Below are positions 52,959-64,000 of a stretch of DNA of 64,000 bases, one piece after another; the first letter of the stretch is position 1; each line of letters begins with the position of its first letter. The translations under genes were made by a program, and so were the position numbers. The notes beneath the pieces are model-generated. The model made no database searches and had not been told where the DNA came from. It was given only the letters and a program-made list of their open reading frames with translations. Origin of the DNA: Laccaria trichodermophora (taxonomy: Eukaryota > Basidiomycota > Agaricomycetes > Agaricales > Hydnangiaceae); NCBI GenBank assembly GCA_018417955.1, contig JACTVC010000013.1, forward strand, positions 952,633 to 1,016,632. Direction: 5' to 3'.

Positions 52959-54929
52959 ATGCCAGCAAAATATTCGCATGTAAGAAAGAAATCCACCTCT
53001 GGTCTTCTCAAGAAAGGCGGTACCGGCGGTCCAAATGGCCACCATATCATCAAAGAGACGCACCATCCCCGCCCAATGAACCCACACATCGACAGGAGCA
53101 TCACCCAGGCCATGTCCGCTGTCTCTCAGCTCGAACGCGCCATTGCACGTATCCTCCTCCTCCGCTACGAGCACGACATGGCTCGCCTCTTCTCAACAAG
53201 GCTTTACAGCATCGCACTCGTCCACCTACCTACCTTCGTCATGCGGTGTGCTTCCCTCGGTGGCCCAGGATGGCTTGCATATAATCACGACTGTGACGAA
53301 ATCAAAGACTTTTTCCGGGCTGTCATTAGCATGGATATGCGCGAGGCAGGAGAGAGGGTGGCGACGAAGAGTGTACTTTGGTCATATACCGCTCTGCGTC
53401 ATTTCGTACGTCATTTATCTTTTATACATCTACCATAAAATAACCTATTGCAGGCTTTATCGAACAGCGTACCGATATGCAACAAGAAAGGCCTACACTC
53501 CCTTCGTCTCCTACCCTTCTTCCCCGCTTTAAAAGCGCACCTCGATTCCCTCGAAGCAATGCCCCCAGCTACATTCACTAAGCCCCCGCATCTAGGCTCA
53601 CTTCAAGAAGGCCAGGACGCGCTGGAAGACGCCTGTGAGCTCAAGCATGGTGGGTTTGGAGACGTGCGCCATCCTGATTGGGACGGGGACTGGCGATTGA
53701 AGATCCGCGTGGGATACGAGCGGCTTTCTCAGACACTCTGGAAAGTTGCTCGCGAATTTGATGTACGCGGGTACGGCATGGTGCTTCGAGAGAAGTTAAC
53801 TACGAAATGGTGTGATTGTGGATGTTCGACGGACCACTTGAGCGAAGTGTGTGAGGGGACGGTGAGGGAGGACGAGGAGGATAGTGGGGTCAGGTTTGGG
53901 AAGCAGAAGGAGTGGGATGGGCGGGGTAGTGGTGTTTATGGTTGGGAGACGGAGGATGAGGAGGATATTTGGGAGATTGATTTGGATTTTGGTAGTGCTG
54001 GCCCGGAGGAGTGTGAGGGTGCGGTCGATTCGGAGATGACGATTGTTGAGATGATGGAGTGGCGGTTCCTCAAGGCTGAGAGGGAAAAGGAACAGGTGGG
54101 ATTCGTTATCATACTTTTCAGTTGAATTCTCACAATTCTTGGACAGGGAAACGCTGCATTCCGCAGAGGAGAATTTAAACAGGCCGTAAAGTGTTATGAA
54201 GAAGCACACGAAATTGAACCAGAGCTACCGCATTACCAGCTAAACCTCGCAGCTGCACACTTGAAACTAAACAAGTACGTTTCTTACTCCGCTAACTTCG
54301 ATGGGCCTAACATTGCCTACTTAACTAGCTGGATGGAAGCCGAAAAAGCATGCACCAAAGCCCTCAGCCAACACCGAAGCACAAAAGGACTGTTCCGACG
54401 CGCGAGAGCTCGACGTATGCTCGGTCAATCAGAACAAGCCATTGCCGACCTACGTGCCATTATTCGACTACAACCCCATAACGCAGAAGCACTAGCTGAG
54501 CTCTTGTCTCTCCTCCCACCGATCCCCGAAGATACCACAACCACCCTTGTATCATCAACGTCTAAGCAACCTACTGCGACCGTCGAGGCCGCTTCTGCGT
54601 TATTGGCGCAATTAGGAATACATAAACCGAAGAAACCCAAACCTATACCCTTTCTGAGGACGAAAGCGGACAGTCGGAAGCTGAAGATCACTGCTGTTCC
54701 TCACAGTTCGACGACGATAAACCCAGCATCGATATTCGGTGGCGTCGAGTTTGAAGAAGCTGGGCAAGGACCAGGGCCGACGTGTGGGTCGAATGATATG
54801 CGAAATCGGACTAGTCGACCGGGGAAAGAGAAGGCTTCGTCGGCGAAGACGAGGGAGATGGAGAGATTGAGGGGGGAATGTGCCCCGTATCTTTCTTGGG
54901 ATAGGTATTCGCTGCGCAAGGCTGATTGA
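52959..54929 (+). CDS. TPR-domain protein with a long N-terminal region
   Basis: Four exons, 52959-53405, 53454-54095, 54147-54274 and 54329-54929, 605 residues; all phases close. Residues 1-360 have no recognised domain (MPAKYSHVRKKSTSG; MARLFSTRLYSIALVHLPTF; KWCDCGCSTDHLSEVC, a Cys-rich patch that may bind metal). About residues 364-460 hold three TPR repeats: GNAAFRRGEFKQAVKCYEEA, NWMEAEKACTKALS, LGQSEQAIADLRAIIRLQP. The end is basic and Ser-rich. The TPR block resembles RPAP3/TOM34-type co-chaperone repeats, so Hsp70/Hsp90 contact is conceivable, but this is inference. It looks intact. Confidence 0.8.
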
Positions 54930-55195
54930 AGATTGGGGTTTTGGTTGGATGGATGGTTTGGAGGTGTCGTTTTGCTTCTCTTCATTGTTGTGAGGAAGGG
55001 GATGACGATCGTTTTGGGTTATTTTTCTTTCTTTTCTAGCTCCAGCTCACTGTGAAATCGTTGACGACGACGAGAAGATGCACACGGGAACGATTATTGG
55101 TTCATTCGTCTCGACCAAATTTGTATTATCATACTGCATGCCCCTTTTTATATCCATTCGATTTACATGACGGACCAATGGTTTGTGATCATAGT
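54930..55195. other. Convergent intergenic region
   Basis: Short 3'-3' interval between the TPR gene and the phosphodiesterase gene. No gene. Confidence 0.4.
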
Positions 55196-56505
55196 TCATT
55201 TAGCATTGCGTGGGGGGTAGTTGACATCTTTTGGCCAACTATATGTCTTTGTTCTGAGCAAGGCGTTAAGATTGTCAACTGCGCGGTCACAGATCACTAT
55301 ATCAGCACCGAATGTGAATGGGTGTCCAGGAACTGCTGTCAATTCCATTCCACGACTCTCTGCACCAGCAGGCCAGACGACCGGGTAACCCGTTTGGGGG
55401 CTGTTGGTGTAGCGCTTTCCATCATTTGAGTAGCTGTAAGTAATGGAGACGCTGATGATAGGGAGGTGGGGATGCTCTTTTCTCACCCAGGGTATTAAGT
55501 CAAGGAGGACACGGTCCCATAGAAACTTTGCTTTGATGGCAGGGTCGTCTATAACTTTGCCATCTAAATCATAGGCCATCTGGCTCTCAAGATCGAAGGA
55601 TTGTCCTATACCGGATGCAGGGATGCCAAACCCAAATATTTGCAAGTCTGCTTCAATCATTGATGAGAACCAGTTCTGGCCTAATTCTGAATGAGGAGCG
55701 GCTAATTGAAGAGGATGACTGACGAAATAAATCACATACCTGCTTTCAACAAATTATCATAATCAAGTGCTTTATACCCAATACCTGCAAGCCTAGGGAG
55801 CGCATCGGCATTTAAAACGGGGACAATCCATATTTTCCTTTTCCAGCTCGGCTCAGCTTTCCAGCATTCCACCTTATCCACATACTCTGCACCACTACGA
55901 TTGATGTATGGGTAGATCTGGACCAGGGAATTATCATGGGCAAATGGGTGTTTGCTAAGAAAAGCAATGAGTTTTGCCCCGTCTTCATCACAGACATCAA
56001 GGAAGAGAGTTGCTTTTGAGTTTTTCTTCATGATGTAGTAGAGAGCATCCATCAACTTTGTCACTTTGTTGTTGGTGGCAATATATTGTTCGGTGTATTG
56101 AGAACCCTCCATGTCTCGAATGCTGAAGTACGGCATCTCCTCGCCAGGTTGAAGGGAGGAATTCGACCACGGGCCTTCATAGAGCATCTGCCGATCACCG
56201 GTTAAATCGTGCATGACATAAGGCCCTCCTCTAATCCAGAGAACATCGAGTTCTGCAAGATTTCCTCTATTTTCATCCACACCAGCAGTGGCGATGAGGA
56301 GGGCCTCCATCGAGCCCTCAGAAATGCCAAGGGCATATTCGGGCAGTCCGCGATGTGGAACGAGCTGCTTCGGGTCGGTGATGTCGTAAGAGGCGAGAAG
56401 ATTTGGTTGAGAGTGCTTGGTCCAAGCCTCGGCCGCTGTCATACCGGCCGGTAAGATGAGCTCAGGTCGAATGTTAGGCCAGACACTATCTTTTGGTGGA
56501 ATCAT
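55196..56505 (-). CDS. GDPD-like (glycerophosphodiester) phosphodiesterase
   Basis: Two exons, 56505-55740 and 55686-55196 (intron 53 bp, GTATGT...ATTCAG), 418 residues. The TIM-barrel start shows LVPHRGLPEYALGISEGSME (HRG and the Glu), then AELDVLWIRGGPYVMHDLTG (E-x-D and second His), matching the metal and substrate sites of GDPD/PLC-like enzymes, although the usual HRG...PENT has become SEGS. Later LFLDVCDEDGAKLIAFL and FGFGIPASG fit inner barrel strands. Likely substrates are glycerophosphodiesters or related phosphodiesters. N-glycosylation sites (WSNSS, YINRS) hint at secretion, but no signal peptide is present at this ATG; an upstream exon ending at the CTGCAG acceptor near 56522 may supply it, so the start is uncertain. 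Confidence 0.75.
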
Positions 56506-57252
56506 GGGAACTGCAGTGGCGGGATGTTTTTTTTTGTGAGAATCAAATTGAATTCCTCACTTCGATTGAAATTGTGAAACTGTTTGGCCGTTGCGGTTAG
56601 AGAACGCAAGAGAGAGGTGAGACATGCTTACTCCCCAACCTCTGCCACTGGTGAGGGAAAGAGCTTTGCAATATCTTCCATATCCTGCTACTGGGTGACG
56701 CAGTTCCCAAGTTGGTTTTGAGTTTATCCAAGAGGTGTATTATAAGGTCTTCAGCTACATGGCAGACGCAAGGCGAGGTAGTGTTTTCGAGTAGTAATTT
56801 TGGGATGGAAAAGGATAGCCTGTGAACGATCATCGCTTGGTTTCTTGAAATTCTTCTTTCCCGTCGCGTCTCATGATCGTTTTGTGGTTTCTCAAGTGTT
56901 TCCCCAGGCTCCGGGTCGTGATAATTTCTTTATGTTGCTACCCACTGTTGGGTCGTTCTTGGCTTATATCCTGTCAAGGTTTAGTTCGAGATGAAGTTCG
57001 GCTTCTTGTCGTTTTCTTACTGGTAAACATCTTACCCAACCCCAACAAGCTTCCCCAAAGACTTCGGGCACGACAGAAGTGACGGCGTGGTTTGAACGTT
57101 CATTCCTATATATAATACAACGTGACGGCTATAACTTTGCAGCTGCCTACGTATCATGTAACCGTACCCTAGTATGTACAAGTATCAAGCCCCAGGGCCC
57201 CAAGCTCCAAATCTCATCCCAAATTGCCAATCCGATTCAAACTCCAAGACGA
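56506..57252. other. Interval upstream of the phosphodiesterase gene
   Basis: May contain a 5' exon of the phosphodiesterase gene (minus, 56520-56840) and the 3' UTR of the DUF4139 gene (57100-57252). No confident coding region. Confidence 0.35.
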
Positions 57253-59744
57253 TCAACTGTAAAAGACCCTCGTTGGGGAGTCCCCAGGACCTTTAACCTC
57301 CCACTCAGCATCAAGCGTAACCTTTGCCCCACTCCCGACCTTCCACCGCCACTCAAACTTGCCCTCCTTCTCTCCACCCTTTCTACCTTCAGCAACCTTC
57401 TCCCAGCCAACCCTGAGTCCATCCGTCTTCAAATCAACGATCTGCCCGTCCTTGGCTTCCGCCAACGCTGCTGGTTTGCGCAAGATAACCTTGGTGCGCT
57501 TGTCCTGATCACATGTAGGTATAACGTCCTTCACAATCAAGTCGTCGATGACGAACGCATGCTTGTTGTGAATCGATATCTTGGTAGTGTACGTGGTCGT
57601 GTTGGTTGTCTCGGAGAAGGCACCCCCGCTTTCTTTGGCGGTGCGTGAGGTACACGAGTAGGTCACCTTGGTGGATGTGTCGTCGCCGAGAGTGCAGTCA
57701 AAGTTGTCGCCTGTGTTTATATCCTATGGGGGAGAACATGTTAGTACGCATGAAGAGGTGCTGGGTAGAAGGAGTTCACTTCAATTGATGTCCTAGAGAC
57801 GTAGCTATCATCCAGGATAACGGTGACAGGCCCAGCGAGCAGCCTATACTCGCTGCTATTCTTAACTTGGCACTGAACATATTACATGTCAATTCATTTC
57901 ACCTTCCTTAGATAAAAATAATCGGACATACCTGGAGGTAGACCCTCGGTTCAATTCGAGGGACACTGATATAGGAGACTGTAGCTTCGAATGGCAAAAC
58001 AGCAATCACAACCTGATGAACAACGTCATCGCTTGGGATCGTTGATTCTCCCTGAACGGAGTAGGATATAGCAATTGGGGTTTCTGCCACGACAGTCGTG
58101 GGCTCGACGCCAGTGGTATTTGGGGAAGCCACGTCCTCAAAATCGTCTTCATCTGGAAGGGGGTGCCCTTCGGCAGAGGCGAATTCTGCTTGGTATTGCG
58201 CCAGGAGGGTGGGGTCAATCGGTAGTCCTTGTGGCGATGGAGCTGCACCAAACGAGATGCCTGTTGTCTGAGGTTGAAGAGGTTGTCCGAAGAGGGAAGG
58301 TTGAGGTTGTTGCTGGGATGGAGCTACACCAAACGAGGTACCTGGTGTGGAATGAGATTGTCCGAAGAGGGAAGGCTGAGGTTGCTGCTGTTGCTGGAAC
58401 TGCTGGATTTGCGGTTGCGGGATTTGCTGCCCAAATTGTGGGAATCCGAATGCTGACCGCTGCTGAGATTGGTTCGCGAAAGATCCAAAGCTTCCACTAG
58501 AGCTAAAAGCTGCCTGTTGACTCTGGAATCCACTCGCTTTCTCTCCCGGTGGAACGTTGCTGGTACCGAACGATAAACCTGGTACAGAAGGGCCGACATT
58601 ATTGGCAGCGCCGAACAAACCGCTGGTAACATTGGCTGTAGATAAGTCACCAGTGAGGATTAACTTATCGTTGGGATAGAATAAACTCATACAATGGTTA
58701 TTAAACGCTGGCTGTTTTTGAAACACATTATTGAAAGCCGGAGTTGCCTTCGAAGGATGCAGCTTGAGCGCGCGAAGTTTCGGAATGGCCTTGGTTGTCG
58801 TCCCCGTAACGGTGCTCAAGGTAAGCAAAGTGCTATTCCAATCTTCACCGGTACTCTGAGTGACGCGAGCGCGGTAGTGCAGCGCAACAGAGTTGGACGG
58901 CTTCCCGTTCTCTGTGGTCGCATGCAGCTCATAGGTCGGCTCCCATGTTGCATTTGAAACAACTGGAAGGGAATAATCAGCAAAACGGCAGTCATATGTT
59001 GGCAACGCTTACTATATGTCAGCTTGATGGAAGGATTGAAATCTTCATCAGCACCAAGCACGATGTTGACTTTTCCGTTGGTGGTACCTCGCTTGGAGGT
59101 GGACTTTTCGTCCTCAGCCTCAATCAGCCTCTCAAGCTCAATTATCTGCTCGTTCAAAGAAGCTTCCTAAAAAAAGTTCACAACCACAAAAGAAGGAAAG
59201 TTCTCATAAGCGTCTACTCTCGAAAGAAAATACAGAGAAATTAATATTACAGCTTCAATGATCTTCTTTCCTTGCTGCATGAAACCCTCTAGAAATGCCG
59301 TCATCTGCTGCGGGTTGACATGCTCCCCCCCCAGTGTCTCCGCATACACCAGCAACAACCGTGACTCGTTGTTTCTTAACGTTCGCTCTCTCTCCAAAGT
59401 ATTCTTCCGGACTCTCAGCTTCCGAATGACTTCGGTGGACGAGTCAGGAAGGTACGACGCAGATTTACTGGTGGCAATGGTGCAAGCAACATCGAGCAAA
59501 CGAGCAGCCGAGCCTAGACCTGATACGCGGACCGAGTGGGTATCAATGGAACTGGAAAGACCACGTATTTCCACATTGTTTCGACCTTTCTGTAGGACAG
59601 TTGATGGAGCATTTTTGTGGTACTCGAAAGACGTACCTTCAAGCTAATGTCGAAGGATCTTACGACCTCAGCCTTTGAAGACTTGAAGACGGTAACAGAC
59701 TTGATGGGATGATCAGAAGCGGAGATGGTGAAAGTGGAAGCCAT
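57253..59744 (-). CDS. DUF4139/DUF4140 domain protein
   Basis: Six exons, 59744-59637, 59589-59251, 59166-59013, 58962-57932, 57872-57780 and 57723-57253, 731 residues; every phase closes. The N-terminal DUF4140 part: DHPIKSVTVFKSSKAEVVRS, VEIRGLSSSIDTHSVRVSGL, then a coiled coil (STEVIRKLRVRKNTLERERT). DUF4139: ATWEPTYELHATTENGKPSN, LHYRARVTQSTGEDWNSTLL, LSTVTG. A Gln/Gly/Phe-rich low-complexity insert follows (58600-58220: SLFGQ, FGFPQFGQQ), and the domain resumes with ISYSVQGESTIPSDDVVHQV, YRLLAGPVTVILDDSYVSRT and DNFDCTLGDDTS. These are homologues of the uncharacterised C. elegans F37C4.5. The function is unknown; the FG-rich insert may phase-separate or bind partners. Confidence 0.85.
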
Positions 59745-60421
59745 AGTTAGTCGGCACGAACGGTTACGAGCTTCTTCGATTATATACAGGTAGCTGGTTG
59801 TCGGAACCGTTGCGGCTGCGGGAGGACCTGGGAGGACGAAGCAATTCATGACTCAAACCAGCCCAGGTCCATGTAGTAAACACGGGTAAACATCGCGATT
59901 GCCTACTAGTCACCACAGACTACAGTGAACAAGGCCAGGACACGGATTGGCTTGTGAATCGTCACCGATATACTCTGCAATTCGTACTTTCAAAGGTCGG
60001 CGTACCTCGGTTATCGTTGAGGCGGGGGAAGAGGTTTTGGGAGGAGCCAAGACGGGTACAGTGCCAAACGTTGGCATTTGGTATTGTGCTCGTTTATCTG
60101 AGCAACTCTCTTGATCTGACCTGGGCATTATTTCCTTCAATTCAGTTGTAACAGCAAGCGGCTGTTATATTACGCAAGTTCGCCGTTTGACGGGGTGGTC
60201 AGCGGTGACAGATGAGCGCGTAACGCGCTTCGTGGTAAAATTAATGGAACTTCAACGGACGGAATGTTCCACCAGCGTCAGCGCTTCAGCACTGTGGCAG
60301 GCAGCATCCCTTTTGTTCTATCGTTTAATGAAACTCCTGGACCTTATATCAAGCGCCGTGGTGGGAAGGAACACTAACTCTCTTCGTTTTCGAGTAGTTG
60401 TGACTCTTTCGCCTTGAGACG
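59745..60421. promoter_or_regulatory. Divergent promoter region between DUF4139 and DUF2235-TPR genes
   Basis: The two genes point away from each other; 677 bp hold both 5' regions. No convincing TATA element, and no other gene. Short frames here (minus 59910-60140) have no motif. Confidence 0.4.
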
Positions 60422-63400
60422 ATGGAGTCGAATCAAGAAAAAGCCTGCAAGTGCCCCGAAAAAAGCCGTAATCTAGTGGTTTGCATAGATGGCACGTCGA
60501 ATCAATTCGGCCAAAAGGTTTTTGTTACACTTGTTTTTGTAACCTCCTCGTATTGATCCCTCCACGCAGAATACCAATGTCGTTGAACTATACAGCAAGA
60601 TCGTGAAAACGGAGGATCAGCTCACGTACTACAACAGCGGCATCGGCACTTACGCAAAGCCATCCTGGGGGTCTGTCAAGTACGTGCAACAAGGGTTGGA
60701 CAACCTTGTGGATCTTGCTATTGCCTGGCAAGTCTGGTTCTGAGCTGCCTCTAACAATTAACCATAACATTTGGTCTAGGCACTTTGAAAAGATCATAAT
60801 GGGGGCCTACCGCTGGCTTGCAGACAACTATAAGGAGGGGGATAGAATTTTCCTGTTCGGTGAGCGCTACAAGCTCTAATAGATGTTGCCGTTACTAAAA
60901 CATATCAACCAGGTTTCTCTCGTGGCGCATACCAGGTTCGCGCGCTGGCGGGCATGATTCACACAGCACGTATTTGATCTTTTCTTGTGGGACTGTGTCG
61001 TGAACAATTGGAAACAGGTCGGATTGATTCACAAGGGCAACGAAGAGCAGATTCCTTTGTAAGTGAGAACCTATTGGACCCTACCATTCTCATGGCATTG
61101 CAGTGCTTACGAGTTGTACGCAAATCATACTCCGTTGCCTGCAGCTACCGCAACTGTCGCTCCACCAATCAATCTCACGCAACGTTTCAAAACTACTTTC
61201 TCAAGGGACAATGTACATGTTCACTTTGTTGGCGTGTGGTGAGTAGTTCCGAGGGGGTTAGTTCGTTGTCTGATCTGTAAGCACTTTTCATCACATAGGG
61301 ATACTGTATCTTCAGTGGGCATTGTTAGGGGTAAATCCCTTCCTTTGACCAATTCTGCCGAGCACATCTGCTTCTTCCGCCATGCACTCGCGCTTGACGA
61401 GCGCCGAGTGAAATTTCTACCTGAGTACGTAAACGGCGGCTCTGCGACCACAGGGAACACCACCGTTGTGCAAAATGGCCGACCACGCATCAAGGAAGTT
61501 TGGTTTCCTGGAACTCACTCTGACATGTGGCTACGTATTTCATTCACATCTTGTTCTAGTGCTAACACCGGGATTGTCAGTGGAGGAGGAAATCGGGAAA
61601 ATCTTGACCTCGACCTAGGGGGGACGCCGTTTCTCTGGATGTCGTTTGAGGCCGTGTCCAGTGGATTGCGACTACAGTTGCCCAGGGTTGAGTGGCCTTG
61701 GGACAAATTGCACGAGGTGCAAGAGTCACTGACATATGCTTGGTGGATTTGCGAATGGTTACCCATCAAAAGGCTTTCGTATGAGGGCCCTGATTCTACG
61801 ACCAACCTGTACGTCTCATCTCCATCCACCATCATTCAAATGGTTATCAACATCAATGCATAAGCTGGCATCGAGGACAAGGAAGAAAAATATTGTCTGG
61901 CCAAAAATTACACTCGTCGATCGCTTTTTGCCCTAGAGGTTACAACCCCAAAGCAGCTTTACCTCAGCAACCTCAGCGACGTCGTTGGGTTGAAATCGTC
62001 GCGGCAGGACAGCGATTTGATCAGGACTGGGCAGTTGAATGGAAGGACGTCCTGGAAATGGATATTTTTGACCATGCCATCATGCCTGAGATTGTTAACA
62101 AACTCAAATTGGAACCAGAACGCGACAACGCTGTGTGGACTTATCGACTAGATATAATAACATCTACAAGTGAGCTTTTCCACACTACCGCTACACTTAC
62201 TCTGAAATGCAATTTAGACCAAGGGCGAGAGGTTTTGCTCGGCGTCCCAAATGTCATGCGCGATCTTGTTCAGATACTCGAATCTGCAGTACCAGAGACC
62301 CGAAAGTGTGTTACTAAAGTACTGGAAGACCTGGAGATGTTCTTGTATGGAGAGTGTAAGTATATATCTTATAACCGAAGAGATCCTTGCTAAGTCAAGT
62401 ATTATAGCCTCTGAAATCCCGAAGGATGATCTGGAGGAGGCCATTTCCTACCACAGGGAAGCACTCACCTGTCGGCTTGATAAACACCCAGGTCGCTGTA
62501 GTTCCCTTAACAGCCTCGCGATGTACCTCCAGGCTCGGTTTAACAAGCTGTCTTCCAAAGACGATCTAGACGAGGCGATCGGATGTTACCGTGAAGTACT
62601 TGATTTACGCCCTTCTGACCACCCAGATTATTGCATGTCTCTTACCAACTTGGCCAATACTCTTTTTGCCCGTTACGACTATTCGAGAGTGATGAAGGAT
62701 CTCAATGAGGCGGTGGTATGCTATACGGAAGCAGCCGATTCCCGTCCTCTTGGCCACCCAGGGCGTTACAACAATCTTGCGAAGGCTCTCCAGGCTCGCT
62801 TCAACCGTTTGGGTGATTTAGGTGATCTACAGGAGGCGATCGAATACGATTATCAGGCTCTCGATTTACGTCCCCCCAAACACCCAGGCCGCTCCCACGC
62901 GCTAAGCAAACTAGCCAATGCCCTTCTTGCCCGCTACGAGCAAACAAGCATGATGGGAGATCTGGATGAAGCAATCGAATGCAGCCGCGAAGTCCTCGAA
63001 CTACGGCCGCCTGGCAACCTAGATCGTTCCAGTGCGCTCAATAACCTTGCCACTGCTATTCTTGCCCGCTACGAGCAGCTAGGAAGGGAGAAAGACCTGA
63101 CAGATGCAATCACGTTTTATCGTGACGCTCTCGCTCTCCAAACCCAAGGCCCCTCATATCGTCCCTTTCCTCTCAGTAATCTTGCCAGTGCTCTCCTCGC
63201 TCTTTATCAGCACTCGGGTGATATGAAAGACCTGAAAGAGGCAATCAAACTTCACAATGATAGCCTTTATCTCTATTCTTCTGATCACCCAGGATACACA
63301 CTCTACTCTTCTGATCACCCAGGGTACTCCCACTCCCTCAACAATCATGCCAATGGCCTTTATCTGGGATATTTGCACTCAGGCAATTTGGAAGATCTGA

Positions 63401-64000
63401 ATCAAGCAATAAAGGACTATCTTGAAGTGCTGGAGCTCTGCCCTCGTGGTCAGCTGGACCGCCCCAGCTGCCTTAACAACCTCGCGAATGCTCTACTTAC
63501 TCGCTATAAACAGTCAAGTAGCGAAGAAGATTTAAATGGGGCAATCGAGCACCACCGCGAAGCGCTTGGTATTTGTCGTCCTGGCCATGTCGGCCGTTCG
63601 AATTGCCTACAAAGTCTTGCCATCTCTTTAATTGCACGGTTTGACCTATCCGACAAAATGGTCGATTTAGAAGAAGCCATCAGCCGTCTCCGTGAGGCAC
63701 TCATTTTACGTCCGCTTCATCCAGGCCGTTTCACTTCCCTCGACGACCTCGCTACTGCTATTTTCACTCGCTTCAACAAGTTGCATGAGATGGATGACCT
63801 GGATGAGATGGGTGATCCGGATGAGCTGGGTGATCTGGATGAGGCGATAGAGTTTCACCGTGAAGCACTCGCTTTACGCCCTCCTGGTCACCGGGCCCGT
63901 TTCGAACCTTTGCAAAAACTCGCCTTTGCTATTGTTGAGCGGTATAAGCGGCTGCGCAGCGAGGATGATTTGAACGATGCCATTCTATATGTCCGGGAAG
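60422..64000 (+). CDS. DUF2235 (Tle1-like hydrolase) fused to TPR repeats, NLR-like; 3' end beyond window
   Basis: Ten exons: 60422-60517, 60570-60727, 60780-60859, 60913-60965, 61018-61058, 61104-61238, 61299-61526, 61581-61808, 61865-62355 and 62408 to the edge. All junctions keep phase. DUF2235 alpha/beta hydrolase: LVVCIDGTSNQFGQKNTNVV, LTYYNSGIGTYAKPS, nucleophile elbow FGFSRGAYQVRALAG (G-x-S-x-G), HFVGVWDTVSSVG (Asp region), WFPGTHSDIGGGN (His). Then, via exon 9, at least 11 TPR units of 44-45 residues (DDLxEAIxxYREALxLRPxx with LNNLAxALxARY). This is the domain class of bacterial T6SS phospholipase effectors; in fungi it occurs attached to repeats, probably as an executioner or signal enzyme coupled to a sensor. 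Exons 2 and 4 appear to use GC donors. Confidence 0.88.
62408..64000 (+). repeat. TPR-coding array of the DUF2235 protein
   Basis: One long exon with units opening at DDLEEAISYHREAL (about 62425), DDLDEAIGCYREVL, KDLNEAVVCYTEAA and so on; the twelfth is cut by the edge. Units are diverged at the DNA level, unlike the near-identical NLR arrays. Two local in-frame duplications lie at 63271-63330 (30 bp twice) and 63793-63846 (18 bp three times). Confidence 0.85.

Overview
The window is genomic DNA of a filamentous basidiomycete, very probably an agaricomycete. Genes are split by short introns (about 45-70 bp, GT-AG with a few GC-AG). The protein families are typical of mushroom genomes: an NB-ARC/TPR NLR, a DUF2235-TPR protein, F-box/LRR proteins, an SRPK-like kinase and a DIRS-type retroelement. 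I cannot name the species.

The left 39 kb is a rearranged, duplicated and largely decayed region. It opens with a degenerate DIRS-like retrotransposon (1-3964, minus). Then come repeated copies of a gene block: an SLD3-like replication gene, an LRR gene, a membrane-protein gene and the casein kinase II beta subunit. These lie at 4.3-8.75 kb, 16.0-25.3 kb, and as fragments at 13.6-14.6, 33.0-35.3 and 37.2-38.7 kb. Two copies of an NLR gene (NB-ARC plus 42-residue TPR units) run on the minus strand. Copy A (9810-13199) carries two frameshifts; copy B (29296-32542) reads through as a 1064-residue protein. Each is followed by an SLD3-like fragment and a tiny ORF starting MD-x-FTT. Copy A of that ORF ends in a CaaX box (CIVS), so I read the pair as relics of a mating-pheromone precursor. 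Non-autonomous DNA transposons with clear target-site duplications sit inside these copies: three hAT-like (8-bp TSD) and at least three TA-inserting. Two of the TA insertions have an empty site in the other copy. CpG is strongly depleted in the repeat-rich stretches, as expected of methylation decay or RIP-like mutation.

The transition (35.3-40.0 kb) holds an intact SRPK-like kinase (minus) and an intact F-box gene (plus), with a truncated F-box copy and an SLD3-like fragment between them.

The right 24 kb (40.6-64 kb) is compact and gene-rich: MINDY-type deubiquitinase (minus), COA6 (plus), an unknown serine-rich protein (plus), alpha-arrestin (minus), a TPR protein (plus), a GDPD-like phosphodiesterase (minus), a DUF4139 protein (minus), and a ten-exon DUF2235-TPR fusion (plus) that runs off the right edge. 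For most of these the intron phases close exactly, which supports the models.

Functionally, the right side is housekeeping (ubiquitin editing, respiratory-chain assembly, cargo adaptor) plus one NLR-like candidate. The left side is a fast-evolving accessory region combining NLR copies, relics of a possible mating pheromone and mobile elements. All assignments come from reading the sequence and recalling families; no database search was run.
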